Below the pieces are notes generated by a model, which did no database searches, had not been told where the DNA came from, and saw only the letters and a program-made list of their open reading frames with translations. From Bacillota bacterium (GTDB lineage: Bacteria > Bacillota > Clostridia > Acetivibrionales > DTU013): DNA of 64,000 nucleotides. Shown piece after piece: positions 17,283-25,585 of the stretch (position 1 is its first letter; each line of letters begins with the position of its first letter). Location of the stretch: contig JAEYRB010000029.1 of NCBI GenBank assembly GCA_023409735.1, positions 69,612-133,611 of the forward strand, given 5' to 3'. A program made the position numbers and the translations under genes.

Positions 17283-17981
17283 TTAATTAACAGGCTCCAA
17301 AAGATTAGTCTTTATGGTGGTTCCATCATCGACAAATTTGCCTATTATGATTTCATCAGATTTTTTGAGCGTAACATTAATATGATAATCACCCTTAAGG
17401 GTATCAACTACACCTCCAAGCATTGAAAGTGATCTTTCAAGATTGTCAGGGTCTGAGATCGCTTTTATTGTATACGGGGCTGACAATGGCTTTCCATTTA
17501 CCATAATGTAGGGTGATGCAGTCCTTATCTCTGTCATTGCAACAATACGTTCTTCGTTTAAAGAAATTGCCTGTGCACCGGCTGCTCTCAGCTCGTTTAT
17601 TACGTCCAGCAGGTCATAATCCTGTACCTCAACCAATCCATTATTGTCAAGAACTACTATCAACCCTTTGCCTTTTACAGTTTCAAGTCCCGCGAATACC
17701 CTGGCTTTTGTCAGACTATTCTGTATCTGCTGTACAGCTTCGCTGCTTCCGACCTTTGCACTTGCATATTTCTGATTTTCTGCTTCCAGTTCTCTGACAC
17801 GATCCTGAAGTGAATCCTTTTGATTCTGAAGCTTGATCAGTTCTGACTTAAGCTCCTCTAATCTCATATTCTCATATGCTGCCAGACTCTGGTTAGCATT
17901 CACACTCTTGTATTGTAATGCCAGCATTACACCAAGCATCACACATATAATTGTAATTGCTATGTTCCTTGCTATTTTCAT
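17283..17981 (-). CDS. DUF881 protein (YlxW/YlxX-like), second of pair
   Basis: 232 residues: one N-terminal membrane helix (about 5-25), a coiled coil (about 35-75) and the DUF881 domain (about 85-230) with GLETVKGKGLIVVLDNNG and the ELRAAGAQAISLNEERIVA motif. DUF881 proteins occur near cell-division genes in Bacillus, and their molecular role is unknown. The start is backed by GGAGG and overlaps the stop of the preceding DUF881 gene by 4 bp. Confidence 0.88.
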   Translation of the reverse strand: MKIARNIAITIICVMLGVMLALQYKSVNANQSLAAYENMRLEELKSELIKLQNQKDSLQDRVRELEAENQKYASAKVGSSEAVQQIQNSLTKARVFAGLETVKGKGLIVVLDNNGLVEVQDYDLLDVINELRAAGAQAISLNEERIVAMTEIRTASPYIMVNGKPLSAPYTIKAISDPDNLERSLSMLGGVVDTLKGDYHINVTLKKSDEIIIGKFVDDGTTIKTNLLEPVN

Positions 17982-18700
17982 TTTACTACCTCCAGACCGG
18001 ATATATATCTGTCTAAATTGTCATAGCCGCTGAATTTGGACAGGTTGAGTTCTTTGACTTTACTGATCTCAACCCTAATATTGAATACTCGCAGCCACGC
18101 AATACGCGTACTCTCGTTCATAGCTTCATACAATTTATCAGGATCACCGATTGCTTCTATGCGGTATGGCACGGGATATCTGTTGCCATTTATCCTTATT
18201 GTTGGTCCTGCGCATAGCTGCTCGCTCATTGCTACAATTCTCTCTCCATTAATGGAAATAGCCTGCGCCCCGGCAATCTTTAGTTCATTTAATATGGTCT
18301 GTATGTCGCCGTCATGAATAAGCTGATACCTGACCTCTACATCATTAATTAAATCCGCTGCATCATCAAGCGTTATTGAGATACCGGCTCCTTTAACGTT
18401 AACAAGTCCTGTGGCAAGCCTAATATTTTCCCATTCGCCGGATAGAGTCTCATCATTCTGAAGATCGATATACTCATTAATAATATCATTACGCAGAATA
18501 AGATTCTCATCAATTTCAGTCTTCAGATCATCAATTTGCTTGTTAACTTCGACAATCTGCTGCTTCAGCGTTTCTGAATTAATAGTCTCAGAGGTCGCTG
18601 TCTTTTGGGCATTTAATATGCTTTTTATCTGAACTGCAACAACAATGCCGAATATTAAAAATATAAGAAATAAAATATACTGGCTATCATTTTTTTTCAT
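17978..18700 (-). CDS. DUF881 protein, first of pair
   Basis: 240 residues with the same plan as its neighbour: membrane helix, coiled coil (about 35-75), DUF881 domain with LVNVKGAGISITLDD and IAGAQAISINGERIVA. The two clearly arose by duplication and probably work together, perhaps as a hetero-complex through the coiled coils. The ATG at 18700 is chosen because GAGAG lies at the right distance; a TTG four codons upstream is in frame. Confidence 0.86.
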   Translation of the reverse strand: MKKNDSQYILFLIFLIFGIVVAVQIKSILNAQKTATSETINSETLKQQIVEVNKQIDDLKTEIDENLILRNDIINEYIDLQNDETLSGEWENIRLATGLVNVKGAGISITLDDAADLINDVEVRYQLIHDGDIQTILNELKIAGAQAISINGERIVAMSEQLCAGPTIRINGNRYPVPYRIEAIGDPDKLYEAMNESTRIAWLRVFNIRVEISKVKELNLSKFSGYDNLDRYISGLEVVK

Positions 18701-18737
18701 ATAAACTCTCAATATATACTGCTATTTATTAAGTATA

Positions 18738-18766
18738 ATTCTACGTTTAAAACAGCAATATTTCAA
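18738..18766 (-). promoter_or_regulatory. Promoter of the DUF881 operon
   Basis: On the minus strand TTGAAA (18761-18766), 17 nt, TAGAAT (18738-18743), about 38 bp ahead of the first DUF881 start. Confidence 0.6.
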
Positions 18767-18917
18767 GTTAAATATTGTTTACGGTGTTTACATGCGATTT
18801 TCTAGTTAACAAGTCAAGTTTAACGTATTATCTGTTCATGTTTATAACATGTCATATAAATCATATCGAGTCTTGTAACACAACATTGATGCATATCATA
18901 ATACCATATTAAGCTTA

Positions 18918-21368
18918 TCAGCTTCTGCTGATTTCTCTTACCTTGCGAACGTATATGTTTGTCAATTCCTCGGCAAACTCTGCACTGGCGCCCTCACTAA
19001 TAATACTGCACGCTGCCTTCTCTGCATCAGGCAGTACAAGCACCCAGCCACCGTCACTATTATATACCTTAACTCCATCAAGAGTCTCGACCCTGCTTCC
19101 GCTGTTTTCCTGTATCAGCCTGCGTATTACTTTACCCTTGTCATTCCATCTGCACTCTACCTCTTGCTTGTGCATGTGAATCGAGGGTATCATATCAACA
19201 AGCTCGGATAAAGTAATACAGTTTGCTGTCATAAAATCTAGAAGCTTTACTAATCCAGCAATAGCATCAAAATGCATAGTAAACTGTTCGAGAAGCTCTT
19301 CCTTTGCGTTTTTTCCTAGAAGCCTCCCCATTATGTCCCTGGTCGACGTTTTTGTCCTTACGACATTTCCGTTATACTCACTTGCAATCACATCAACAAC
19401 GCGGCTGGCAGACTGGGGAACAACAACTGTGCCGCCATTAAGCGTTTTAAAAAGTACAAGTGATATCAGTGCAACAAACATATCTTCAGTAATAAGTCTG
19501 CCTTTTGAATCCACCAGAAGCATTTTTTCACATGCTTCTTCTATAGACACACCAAGATCAAAGGAGCCCCTTTTAACAAAATTGCAAAAATCACTAACAC
19601 TACTTGTATCATTGTAAAGGCTTGTATTGTCAACTATTGGTCTTACCGCCTGACATCCCAATTCATTAAGCAGCCCTGCTACAGTGTCGTACACAAATTC
19701 AGAGTTTGTGATAAGTGCTATTTTATAATCGAGCTTTTCTGATTTAGCACTGTTTAGTATATTTTTTATATAGAATTCATGAAAGCCGTTTATTTCTTTA
19801 ACTTCTCTCAGGCAGTCACCTTCACATCTGTTGAAATCATCCCGTACAAAAGCACTTTCTATCTTTCTTTCCATATTTCTATCGATACTGTTGCCCCTTT
19901 TGTCAAGAAAATCAATAACTACTTTAGTTCCTACACCAGGGCACAAACCTATATGGATACCGCCATCAAGCTTGTAAAATCTGACTGCCGACCTGGCAGA
20001 CGGCAGCAGCAGCCGCTTAAAATCATTAACCTGAACTCCTGATGAAATCAAACCTGCTGTAAATGCATTTTTTATCATCAGTGTTGCCGTAGCTTCATCA
20101 GAGCTAATACCTATAATACTCTTTTTCCCGTTTACGGCTCCATAAGCAGCTCCAAGCCTTGCTGCAAACTCAGGTGTTATATCAGTATTTATATCTCCTG
20201 TAACACCTCTGTTTCCAAACAACTGTTTTCCGGCTTTAGAACCCCACACAACATTTGTGCTTATCTCTATACCCGGCTCCACAAGCTTATCGGGCCATAT
20301 CTTTGCACCAGGCTTTAGCACCGCATGTTCGCTTATGATGGAGTACTCGCCTGCAACAGATTGTTCAAAGGCATAAGCGCCTTGCTTCATGTGCACTCTG
20401 TCGCAAATTATGCTGCCTCTCAGCTGCACGCCCATATCAAATGTACAGCTTTTCCATACAATACTCTTCTTTATGCCGCTGCCCTCTGATATGACACAGT
20501 TATCACCGATGACTGTGTATGGGCCTATGCAGGCTCCCTCTCTTATATGACACCCTGCTCCGATTATACATGGAGACGTGATATTTGCTCCTTTTTCAAT
20601 TATTGTATCCCTTCCTGTATAAATGCCCCTTTGCAGCTCATCACCGGACAGAGTTATTCTGACCAAACCGTTCATTATATCCTCGTGCGCTTTATTATAG
20701 GCCGAAGTATCTCCGATATCACACCAGTAATTTTCTGTTATATAACCATACAAAGGCTTGTTTTCACTTAAAAGTATAGGAAAAAGATCTTTACTGAAGT
20801 CAAAAATTTGATTTGGCTTCATATATTTGAAGATCTCAGGTGACAGTATATAAATACCGGTATTGACAGTATCACTAAACACCTCTCCCCACCCCGGTTT
20901 CTCCAAAAAACGTATGATCCTTCCGTCCTTATCTACAACAACAACTCCGTATTCCAATGGTATATCTACTCTTTTAAGTATGATAGTAACCATTGCCTTT
21001 TTTGACTTGTGATATTCAAATGCACTTTTTATATCTATATCAGTGAGGGCATCTCCACTAACTACTAAAAATGTATCATCAAGAAAGTTCTCGGCGTTTT
21101 TTACGCTTCCGGCCGTCCCTAATGGCTTGGTTTCAATATAATATCGCATTTTAACATTAAATGCAGAACCGTCACCAAAATACTTTTTAATCATATCAGG
21201 CATGTATTGAAGAGTTGCAGCGATATCAGTAATGCCGTGATATTTAAGAAGCTCTACTATATGCTCCATTACCGGTCTATTAGCTATCGGTACCATTGGT
21301 TTTGGCCTGCCGCATGTAAGTGGTCTGAGCCTTGTGCCTTCACCGCCTGCCATAATTACTGCTTTCAT
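18918..21368 (-). CDS. Sugar-1-phosphate nucleotidyltransferase fused to a degenerate phosphomannomutase domain
   Basis: 816 residues. Residues 1-235 are a nucleotidyltransferase with the signature AGGEGTRLRPLT (7-18), GRPKPM and the metal site VVSGDAL (102-108). Residues 245-380 are left-handed beta-helix hexapeptide repeats. Residues about 385-816 have a phosphomannomutase fold, but two catalytic loops are lost: the TASHNP-type phosphoserine loop is replaced by GGIHIGLCPGV (469-479), and the metal loop DGDADR is replaced by IEEACEKM. The transferase looks active and probably makes GDP- or UDP-sugar for envelope polymers. The mutase part is probably regulatory or structural. Strong ribosome site AAGGGATGATAAG. 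Confidence 0.9.
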   Translation of the reverse strand: MKAVIMAGGEGTRLRPLTCGRPKPMVPIANRPVMEHIVELLKYHGITDIAATLQYMPDMIKKYFGDGSAFNVKMRYYIETKPLGTAGSVKNAENFLDDTFLVVSGDALTDIDIKSAFEYHKSKKAMVTIILKRVDIPLEYGVVVVDKDGRIIRFLEKPGWGEVFSDTVNTGIYILSPEIFKYMKPNQIFDFSKDLFPILLSENKPLYGYITENYWCDIGDTSAYNKAHEDIMNGLVRITLSGDELQRGIYTGRDTIIEKGANITSPCIIGAGCHIREGACIGPYTVIGDNCVISEGSGIKKSIVWKSCTFDMGVQLRGSIICDRVHMKQGAYAFEQSVAGEYSIISEHAVLKPGAKIWPDKLVEPGIEISTNVVWGSKAGKQLFGNRGVTGDINTDITPEFAARLGAAYGAVNGKKSIIGISSDEATATLMIKNAFTAGLISSGVQVNDFKRLLLPSARSAVRFYKLDGGIHIGLCPGVGTKVVIDFLDKRGNSIDRNMERKIESAFVRDDFNRCEGDCLREVKEINGFHEFYIKNILNSAKSEKLDYKIALITNSEFVYDTVAGLLNELGCQAVRPIVDNTSLYNDTSSVSDFCNFVKRGSFDLGVSIEEACEKMLLVDSKGRLITEDMFVALISLVLFKTLNGGTVVVPQSASRVVDVIASEYNGNVVRTKTSTRDIMGRLLGKNAKEELLEQFTMHFDAIAGLVKLLDFMTANCITLSELVDMIPSIHMHKQEVECRWNDKGKVIRRLIQENSGSRVETLDGVKVYNSDGGWVLVLPDAEKAACSIISEGASAEFAEELTNIYVRKVREISRS

Positions 21369-21541
21369 CTTATCATCCCTTCATAAAAATAAATTTTAAA
21401 CAGAAACTTATTCTTGATATTAATTTCTGCCTTTATTGCGGAAACAATACAGATTTATGAATGAATTTAACCGCAAAAAAATGTATATGCTATAAAGGTT
21501 ATGAATAACATCACTAAAAAATAATAGATGAGAGGCTCAAT

Positions 21542-21865
21542 ATGGATAAAAACTCAATGAAAAACCTTGAATTCATCACTAATGGTGTTGCAATATCTCC
21601 TGCATCGCCAACTATTGGTGATCACATGACGATCTTATATGATGGCATACTATCAAAAAACGGGGCCAGTGATGTAACAATGCATCTAGGTTACGGTAAT
21701 GATTGGAGCAACGAGCAGGATATACCTATGATCAAGCGTTCAACCTGCTTTGAAGCAACGATTCCGGCTTTAAGGAAGGATTTTTTGAAAATTAGCTTTA
21801 AAGATACAAATAACAATATTGATGATAATGATGGTGATGGCTACACCTTTACCATACAGCAATAA
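21542..21865 (+). CDS. Small carbohydrate-binding-module protein (CBM25-like), no signal peptide
   Basis: 107 residues forming one beta-sandwich: TILYDGILSKNGASDVTMHLGYGNDWSNEQDIPM, then FEATIPALRKDFLKISFKDTNNNIDDNDGDGYTF. The Trp-containing GYGNDW and the NNNIDDNDGDGY stretch resemble starch/glycogen-binding CBM25-type modules. There is no signal peptide, membrane helix or catalytic domain, so it should be cytoplasmic. GAGAGG precedes the ATG. It is divergent from the nucleotidyltransferase gene, 173 bp away. A role in binding intracellular glycogen or polysaccharide is inferred only. Confidence 0.7.
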   Translation: MDKNSMKNLEFITNGVAISPASPTIGDHMTILYDGILSKNGASDVTMHLGYGNDWSNEQDIPMIKRSTCFEATIPALRKDFLKISFKDTNNNIDDNDGDGYTFTIQQ

Positions 21866-21894
21866 TATAAGTTAAGCATCTAAACAAATTATTA

Positions 21895-21953
21895 AGGACA
21901 TTACCTGAATAAACGACACTTTTGTGCCATATCACAGGAATGTCCCTTTTTAA
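21895..21953 (+). terminator. Terminator after the CBM-like gene
   Basis: Long hairpin: GGACATT and CCTG (21896-21907) pair with CAGG and AATGTCC (about 21935-21945), followed by CTTTTT. Confidence 0.75.
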
Positions 21954-22010
21954 ACCACTTCGTTTATTACTGTTAGCTTTCTAATGTAAGCTTACTTTAC
22001 TTATGGCTTT

Positions 22011-22517
22011 TTACTTCATCATTCTTTTAATGTAGCTTCCTGCATATTTCCATAACGGATACATAACTCCTGTTTGTAAGGGCACTAGAATAGCAGATTT
22101 GATAATTCTTGCGGGCAGCATGGCAAGAAAGCCCTTACCGTACATGAGCGTAAACCAGTACGTATTTAGTGGTATATCAATAAGCACTGTAACACATAAT
22201 ACTGCAATCAGAATTCTAAGAACAGTCTTTGGCTTATCATAGAGAATGATACCATAAATAACTCCCGTAAGAAGAGCACTTAGAGTAAGGCCTGGAAAGT
22301 AGGCCCCCTTTGGTGCAACAATCATGCCGATAACATCACCAAGAGCTGCCCCTACTCCACCTATCACAGGGCCAAAAAGCATAGAAGTAAACATTTGCGG
22401 TACAAAGCCAAAGCTTATTCTTAATGTGTCCACCTGGATGACCGGTAACATATGTATCAGGACAACATCCATTGCAATAAGCAGGCCTAAAAAAACAAAG
22501 TTCCTTGTTTTTTTCAT
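22011..22517 (-). CDS. folT: ECF transporter S component, folate (FolT family)
   Basis: 168 residues with about six membrane helices. The N-terminal region (FGFVPQMFTSMLFGPVIGG, then ALGDVIGMIVAPKGAYFPG) is characteristic of FolT-like substrate-binding subunits of energy-coupling-factor transporters. The shared EcfA/EcfT module is not in the window. A tetrahydrofolate riboswitch directly upstream supports folate as the substrate. The start at 22517 is used because GGAG at about 22529 serves it; a more distal ATG at 22538 overlaps that site. Confidence 0.9.
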   Translation of the reverse strand: MKKTRNFVFLGLLIAMDVVLIHMLPVIQVDTLRISFGFVPQMFTSMLFGPVIGGVGAALGDVIGMIVAPKGAYFPGLTLSALLTGVIYGIILYDKPKTVLRILIAVLCVTVLIDIPLNTYWFTLMYGKGFLAMLPARIIKSAILVPLQTGVMYPLWKYAGSYIKRMMK

Positions 22518-22565
22518 TAAAAAAGCATCTCCTTTCATTTAAGTTTCTGCTTTTGATTCAACTAA

Positions 22566-22610
22566 TCAAAAACAAAACACCTTCTAAACGACATTGCGTC
22601 ACAGAAGGTA
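22566..22610 (-). terminator. Attenuator of the THF riboswitch
   Basis: On the minus strand ACCTTCT (22604-22610 region) pairs with AGAAGGT, and the hairpin ends in GTTTTGTTTTTG. It lies between the aptamer and folT, so folate binding should cause premature termination. Confidence 0.75.
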
Positions 22611-22625
22611 GGAAATGCCCTCTTG

Positions 22626-22729
22626 TGGCAGCGGAATGCGACCAATGCACCGCAAATCATCTCAGATTTTTCGTCCAGCGGCAACTTCCCGTCCGTCTGG
22701 CACTTAACGCGCAATAGCCTACTCTGTCA
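22626..22729 (-). promoter_or_regulatory. Tetrahydrofolate (THF) riboswitch
   Basis: Minus-strand sequence contains the THF aptamer blocks in order: ACAGAGTAGG, GCGCGTTAAGTGCC, then after a variable hairpin GCGGTGCATTGGTCGCATTCCGCT. The outer strands GAGTAG and the conserved GCGTTAAGTG and CCGC elements match the known class. It is placed just ahead of folT, the commonest gene under this riboswitch. Confidence 0.9.
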
Positions 22730-22748
22730 TTTGAATTATATTGTCATA

Positions 22749-22777
22749 ATTATAGTCTTCTAATCATTTGATATCAA
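22749..22777 (-). promoter_or_regulatory. Promoter of the THF riboswitch/folT transcript
   Basis: On the minus strand TTGATA (22772-22777), 17 nt, TATAAT (22749-22754). It would start transcription near 22742, about 13 nt before the aptamer. Confidence 0.75.
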
Positions 22778-22908
22778 TATACTATATTACAAAATTACAA
22801 AATTTATATAATTTATATAATAAAGCTGCATTTCGCTTATTTGGTTTTATTACATTCACAACAGTTCCATAAGCTTTGATATATGAATAATCACGATAAA
22901 GAACCTGT

Positions 22909-23160
22909 TTATTTTTGTATATACTCCTGTAATGCCCTCGCAAGCTGGTCCGGACATGATGTACCTTTACCATCGCAGTCAATTCCCTTTAGCTTTGTGA
23001 TAACATCTTGGACAGTCATACCTTCAACAAGCTTGCATATGCCCTTAAGATTTCCGTTACAGCCAGATTTGAAGCTTACCTTCTCGAGCTTACCACCATT
23101 TATTGATATGTTAATTTCTCTTGAGCAAACTCCTCTGGTTCTATAAGTAAATGTATCCAA
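22909..23160 (-). CDS. TSCPD-domain protein (TIGR03905 type)
   Basis: 83 residues with conserved cysteines: GVCSREI, SGCNGNLKGI and the C-terminal GTSCPDQLARAL. This is the stand-alone TSCPD domain also found at the C-terminus of some ribonucleotide reductases, where it is thought to bind metal. Function unknown. The start codon is TTG behind GGGGAGC. Transcribed alone, about 190 bp downstream of the GH18 gene in the same direction. Confidence 0.85.
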   Translation of the reverse strand: MDTFTYRTRGVCSREINISINGGKLEKVSFKSGCNGNLKGICKLVEGMTVQDVITKLKGIDCDGKGTSCPDQLARALQEYIQK

Positions 23161-23349
23161 CTTTTGCTCCCCTTTATATATAAAATCAAACTTTATTGTT
23201 ATACCACAAAATTTCCACCTTGTTCTAACATCTAGTTAATAGAGAAAAATCTTCATGGTATTGCTATGTTTCAACAAGTTATATTACCATAAATCCATAA
23301 ATATGAAAAGAACCCTCAACAAAGCTATAGATAATTTGGCATTTCAACA

Positions 23350-24666
23350 TTACCGTAAGCTATTATACAGAGCGTCTAAAAGCGTACCTTTAGAGTCCTG
23401 GCTTAATTCCCATATGGCAGCTCCAGCAAGGGACTTTGATCTTATATATGCGCCTTTAGCTCTAATTGATCGTGCATCATCATATGAAATAAAGGTTGAG
23501 CCGTCAAAAAGCCACGGAACCTTTGAAGCAGTATCAAAATATTGTTTATAATTGCTATTGCTCAAATAACTTGAGGCTATGGTGTCGTAAGATAAGGCAG
23601 TACCTCCTGAATGGCTTTGATACAAACCATTATTCATGCTATTTACTTTGTTGTATCTATACCCATAAAACGGTACTCCAACAACTATCTTTTCAGCAGG
23701 AAACCCCGTCGAAAGCCACAAGTTTATGGCTGAGCTGACGCTCCACTTTGTTTCAGGAGACTTGTTATTAGTATAAAGCGGTGCACAAAAATCAGTATAT
23801 TTGTCCCATACTGCATGGATATCGTAGGTCATTATATTTGCATAGTCTATGTACTTGTATATATTTTCTAACTCAACATTGTTTACATAATCATACCCAC
23901 AGCCACCTGCAATCGAAAGCAGATAATGCTTTCCGTCTTGTTTTCCTCTTTCATCCAGCTTTTCTCGTATTTTTTGAAGAAGAAGTGTAAAGTTCCTTTT
24001 ATCATCCGTTCTTCGTTTATTTGCTGACAAGCCGCCGCTCACCGGATATTCCCAGTCAATATCGATGCCATCAAGGTCATACTTAACAATGAATTCTACA
24101 CAGCTTTCAGCAAATTTTGTCCTTGATGCATCTGTAAGAGCTGCATCCGAATATTTTCCTGACCACGTCCAGCCGCCCACTGATATTAGCGTTTTCAGGT
24201 TCACATTAGCTTTTTTCAAATTATTGAGTTTTTTTATGTTTGCCGGATCAATATCAGGATAGCCTAATTGTATTTTCAGATCATCTCCAATATTGGCGAA
24301 AGCATAATTAATGTGAGTTAGCTTGGATGCATTTATTTTATCCGGCGTAAAGCCTGAGTAGGCTGTCCATGCTCCATAATAGCCCACTATATAGTTTTTC
24401 TCCGGCGTTGTTACGGGTCTTGTCACAGTTGATCCATTGATTTTTGCGGCTGATTGTGCTATAAGCATTGCCGCCTTCTCTGCCATTAGCTTTGCTGCTG
24501 ACTCTAGCATTGGGTTCTCTTCTGCAGCTGCTGTTGTAATGATTAATCCCGATAGAACTTCTGTGTTATTTCCTTCAACTGCTGAAAATGAAAACAGGAA
24601 TAAAAAAATTATGCTAAAAATAAAAGATTTCTTTAGAAATCTCCTGTTCTTCTTAGTTGCAATCAT
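23350..24666 (-). CDS. Secreted glycoside hydrolase family 18 (chitinase-like)
   Basis: 438 residues. Signal peptide at 1-30 (Lys-rich, then a Phe/Ile core), an alanine-rich amphipathic linker to about residue 85, and a GH18 TIM barrel from about 92 to the end. The catalytic motif DGIDIDWE (199-206, acid Glu206) is intact, as are SVGGW on strand 3 and the MTYD strand-6 motif. GH18 enzymes cleave beta-1,4 N-acetylglucosamine links in chitin or related glycans. There is no dockerin, SLH or LysM domain, so it is not visibly cellulosomal or wall-anchored. Own promoter at 24730-24758. Confidence 0.93.
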   Translation of the reverse strand: MIATKKNRRFLKKSFIFSIIFLFLFSFSAVEGNNTEVLSGLIITTAAAEENPMLESAAKLMAEKAAMLIAQSAAKINGSTVTRPVTTPEKNYIVGYYGAWTAYSGFTPDKINASKLTHINYAFANIGDDLKIQLGYPDIDPANIKKLNNLKKANVNLKTLISVGGWTWSGKYSDAALTDASRTKFAESCVEFIVKYDLDGIDIDWEYPVSGGLSANKRRTDDKRNFTLLLQKIREKLDERGKQDGKHYLLSIAGGCGYDYVNNVELENIYKYIDYANIMTYDIHAVWDKYTDFCAPLYTNNKSPETKWSVSSAINLWLSTGFPAEKIVVGVPFYGYRYNKVNSMNNGLYQSHSGGTALSYDTIASSYLSNSNYKQYFDTASKVPWLFDGSTFISYDDARSIRAKGAYIRSKSLAGAAIWELSQDSKGTLLDALYNSLR

Positions 24667-24729
24667 AAGTCGCCCTCTATTAAATTCATTATAAGTTGGT
24701 GTTCTGAGTTCAATAGAATCTCTAGAGAA

Positions 24730-24758
24730 ATAGTATCATCTTAAAAATATTATGTCAA
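24730..24758 (-). promoter_or_regulatory. Promoter of the GH18 gene
   Basis: Minus strand: TTGACA (24753-24758), 17 nt, TACTAT (24730-24735), about 64 bp upstream of the start codon. The rest of the 24667-24935 gap holds one hairpin (see next entry). Confidence 0.7.
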
Positions 24759-24906
24759 CCTTTTAATACTATTATATGGTGTGTAATAGTAACCAATGTT
24801 TATTAACTAATGTATTCATCAGCCAAAACAACTTCAGCTACATAATTGATCAACAGCATTGTTGTTTATTCCAATTGCAGCCTGCTCTCATTATAGTTCA
24901 ATATCA

Positions 24907-24930
24907 TCACAGCTTTTTCTATAGCTGTGA
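24907..24930 (-). other. Stem-loop after the cysteine-cluster gene
   Basis: A perfect 7-bp stem TCACAGC/GCTGTGA with a 10-nt loop, 6 bp past the 3' end of the small cysteine-cluster gene. There is no T tract on either strand, so it is at best a weak terminator or an mRNA 3'-end hairpin. Confidence 0.4.
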
Positions 24931-24935
24931 AAGCA

Positions 24936-25193
24936 CTATCCCGGCTTCGTTGCAGCCTCTAAGCATTCCAGGTAACTAAGCGCATATTCATTCGATTTCC
25001 CACATATCTCCTCTGATGCCTGAAAACTCTGACATACCTTAGGCCTTTCTTGCTTACCGAAAAGTGCACATTCATTATCCCGTGTCAAATTGACGCATCT
25101 TACGCCTGCCGGTTTTCCATCTGGCATCCCCGGTATGTATGATGATATGGACGGAGCAATACAACAGGCACCACAGCCTTTTCTACATTTCAT
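24936..25193 (-). CDS. YkgJ-family cysteine-cluster protein
   Basis: 85 residues with the CxxGCGACC arrangement at the N-terminus (MKCRKGCGACC) and further cysteines at RCVNL, ECALFG, RPKVCQSF and YLECLE. This is the zinc/iron-chelating YkgJ-type cluster protein, function unknown. A GAGG site precedes the ATG. The 240-bp gap upstream to the tRNA terminator has no further gene. Confidence 0.85.
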   Translation of the reverse strand: MKCRKGCGACCIAPSISSYIPGMPDGKPAGVRCVNLTRDNECALFGKQERPKVCQSFQASEEICGKSNEYALSYLECLEAATKPG

Positions 25194-25388
25194 ACAACAG
25201 CCTCACTTTCACAAAGCACCTATAATTTGCATATATCATGCCTAAATCCGAGTTGAAACGTAAATTGTCTGTTTCTGGTTTAATTAATGTCTCCGGAATT
25301 TTCATCATACCACACATCATTATAAAAAAGCAGGCAGATTCTGAATTGATTTTAATATCATTTGTTCAATAAGATGATAAACAATATA

Positions 25389-25431
25389 AGAAAAGACCGG
25401 TTTCAATACAATGTATAAAAATCGGTCTTGC
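25389..25431 (-). terminator. Terminator after tRNA-Leu(CAA)
   Basis: Minus strand: AAGACCG and its complement CGGTCTT form a hairpin just past the CCA, followed by TTCTT. It also ends any read-through from the fla/che operon. Confidence 0.75.
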
Positions 25432-25434
25432 TTT

Positions 25435-25521
25435 TGGTGCCGAAGGCCGGACTCGAACCGGCACGGTATCGCTACCGGTGGATTTTGAGTCCACTACGTC
25501 TGCCAATTTCATCACTTCGGC
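25435..25521 (-). tRNA. tRNA-Leu (anticodon CAA)
   Basis: Acceptor stem GCCGAAG/CTTCGGC, TTGGCAGAC D arm, anticodon stem-loop GTGGA-CTCAAAA-TCCAC giving CAA, a long variable arm, T arm GCCGGTTCGAGTCCGGC, and encoded CCA (25435-25437 on the complement). Reads UUG codons. Confidence 0.95.
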
Positions 25522-25541
25522 AAGTTAATCATGCAAAAGAA

Positions 25542-25570
25542 ATTATACAACAGCCTAGATCTATTGTCAA
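25542..25570 (-). promoter_or_regulatory. Consensus promoter of tRNA-Leu(CAA)
   Basis: Minus strand: TTGACA (25565-25570), 17 nt, TATAAT (25542-25547). It lies only 15 bp past the stop of the last fla/che gene, with no terminator between. Confidence 0.85.
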
Positions 25571-25585
25571 TGAATTTTATTTAGG

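Noticed and set aside
22505..22717. 70-residue plus-strand frame over the THF riboswitch
   Set aside because: It is the antisense of a well-supported riboswitch and folT start.
22600..22740. T-box leader ahead of folT
   Set aside because: No AGGGTGG antiterminator sequence; the GCGTTAAGTG and CATTCCGCT blocks fit a THF riboswitch instead.
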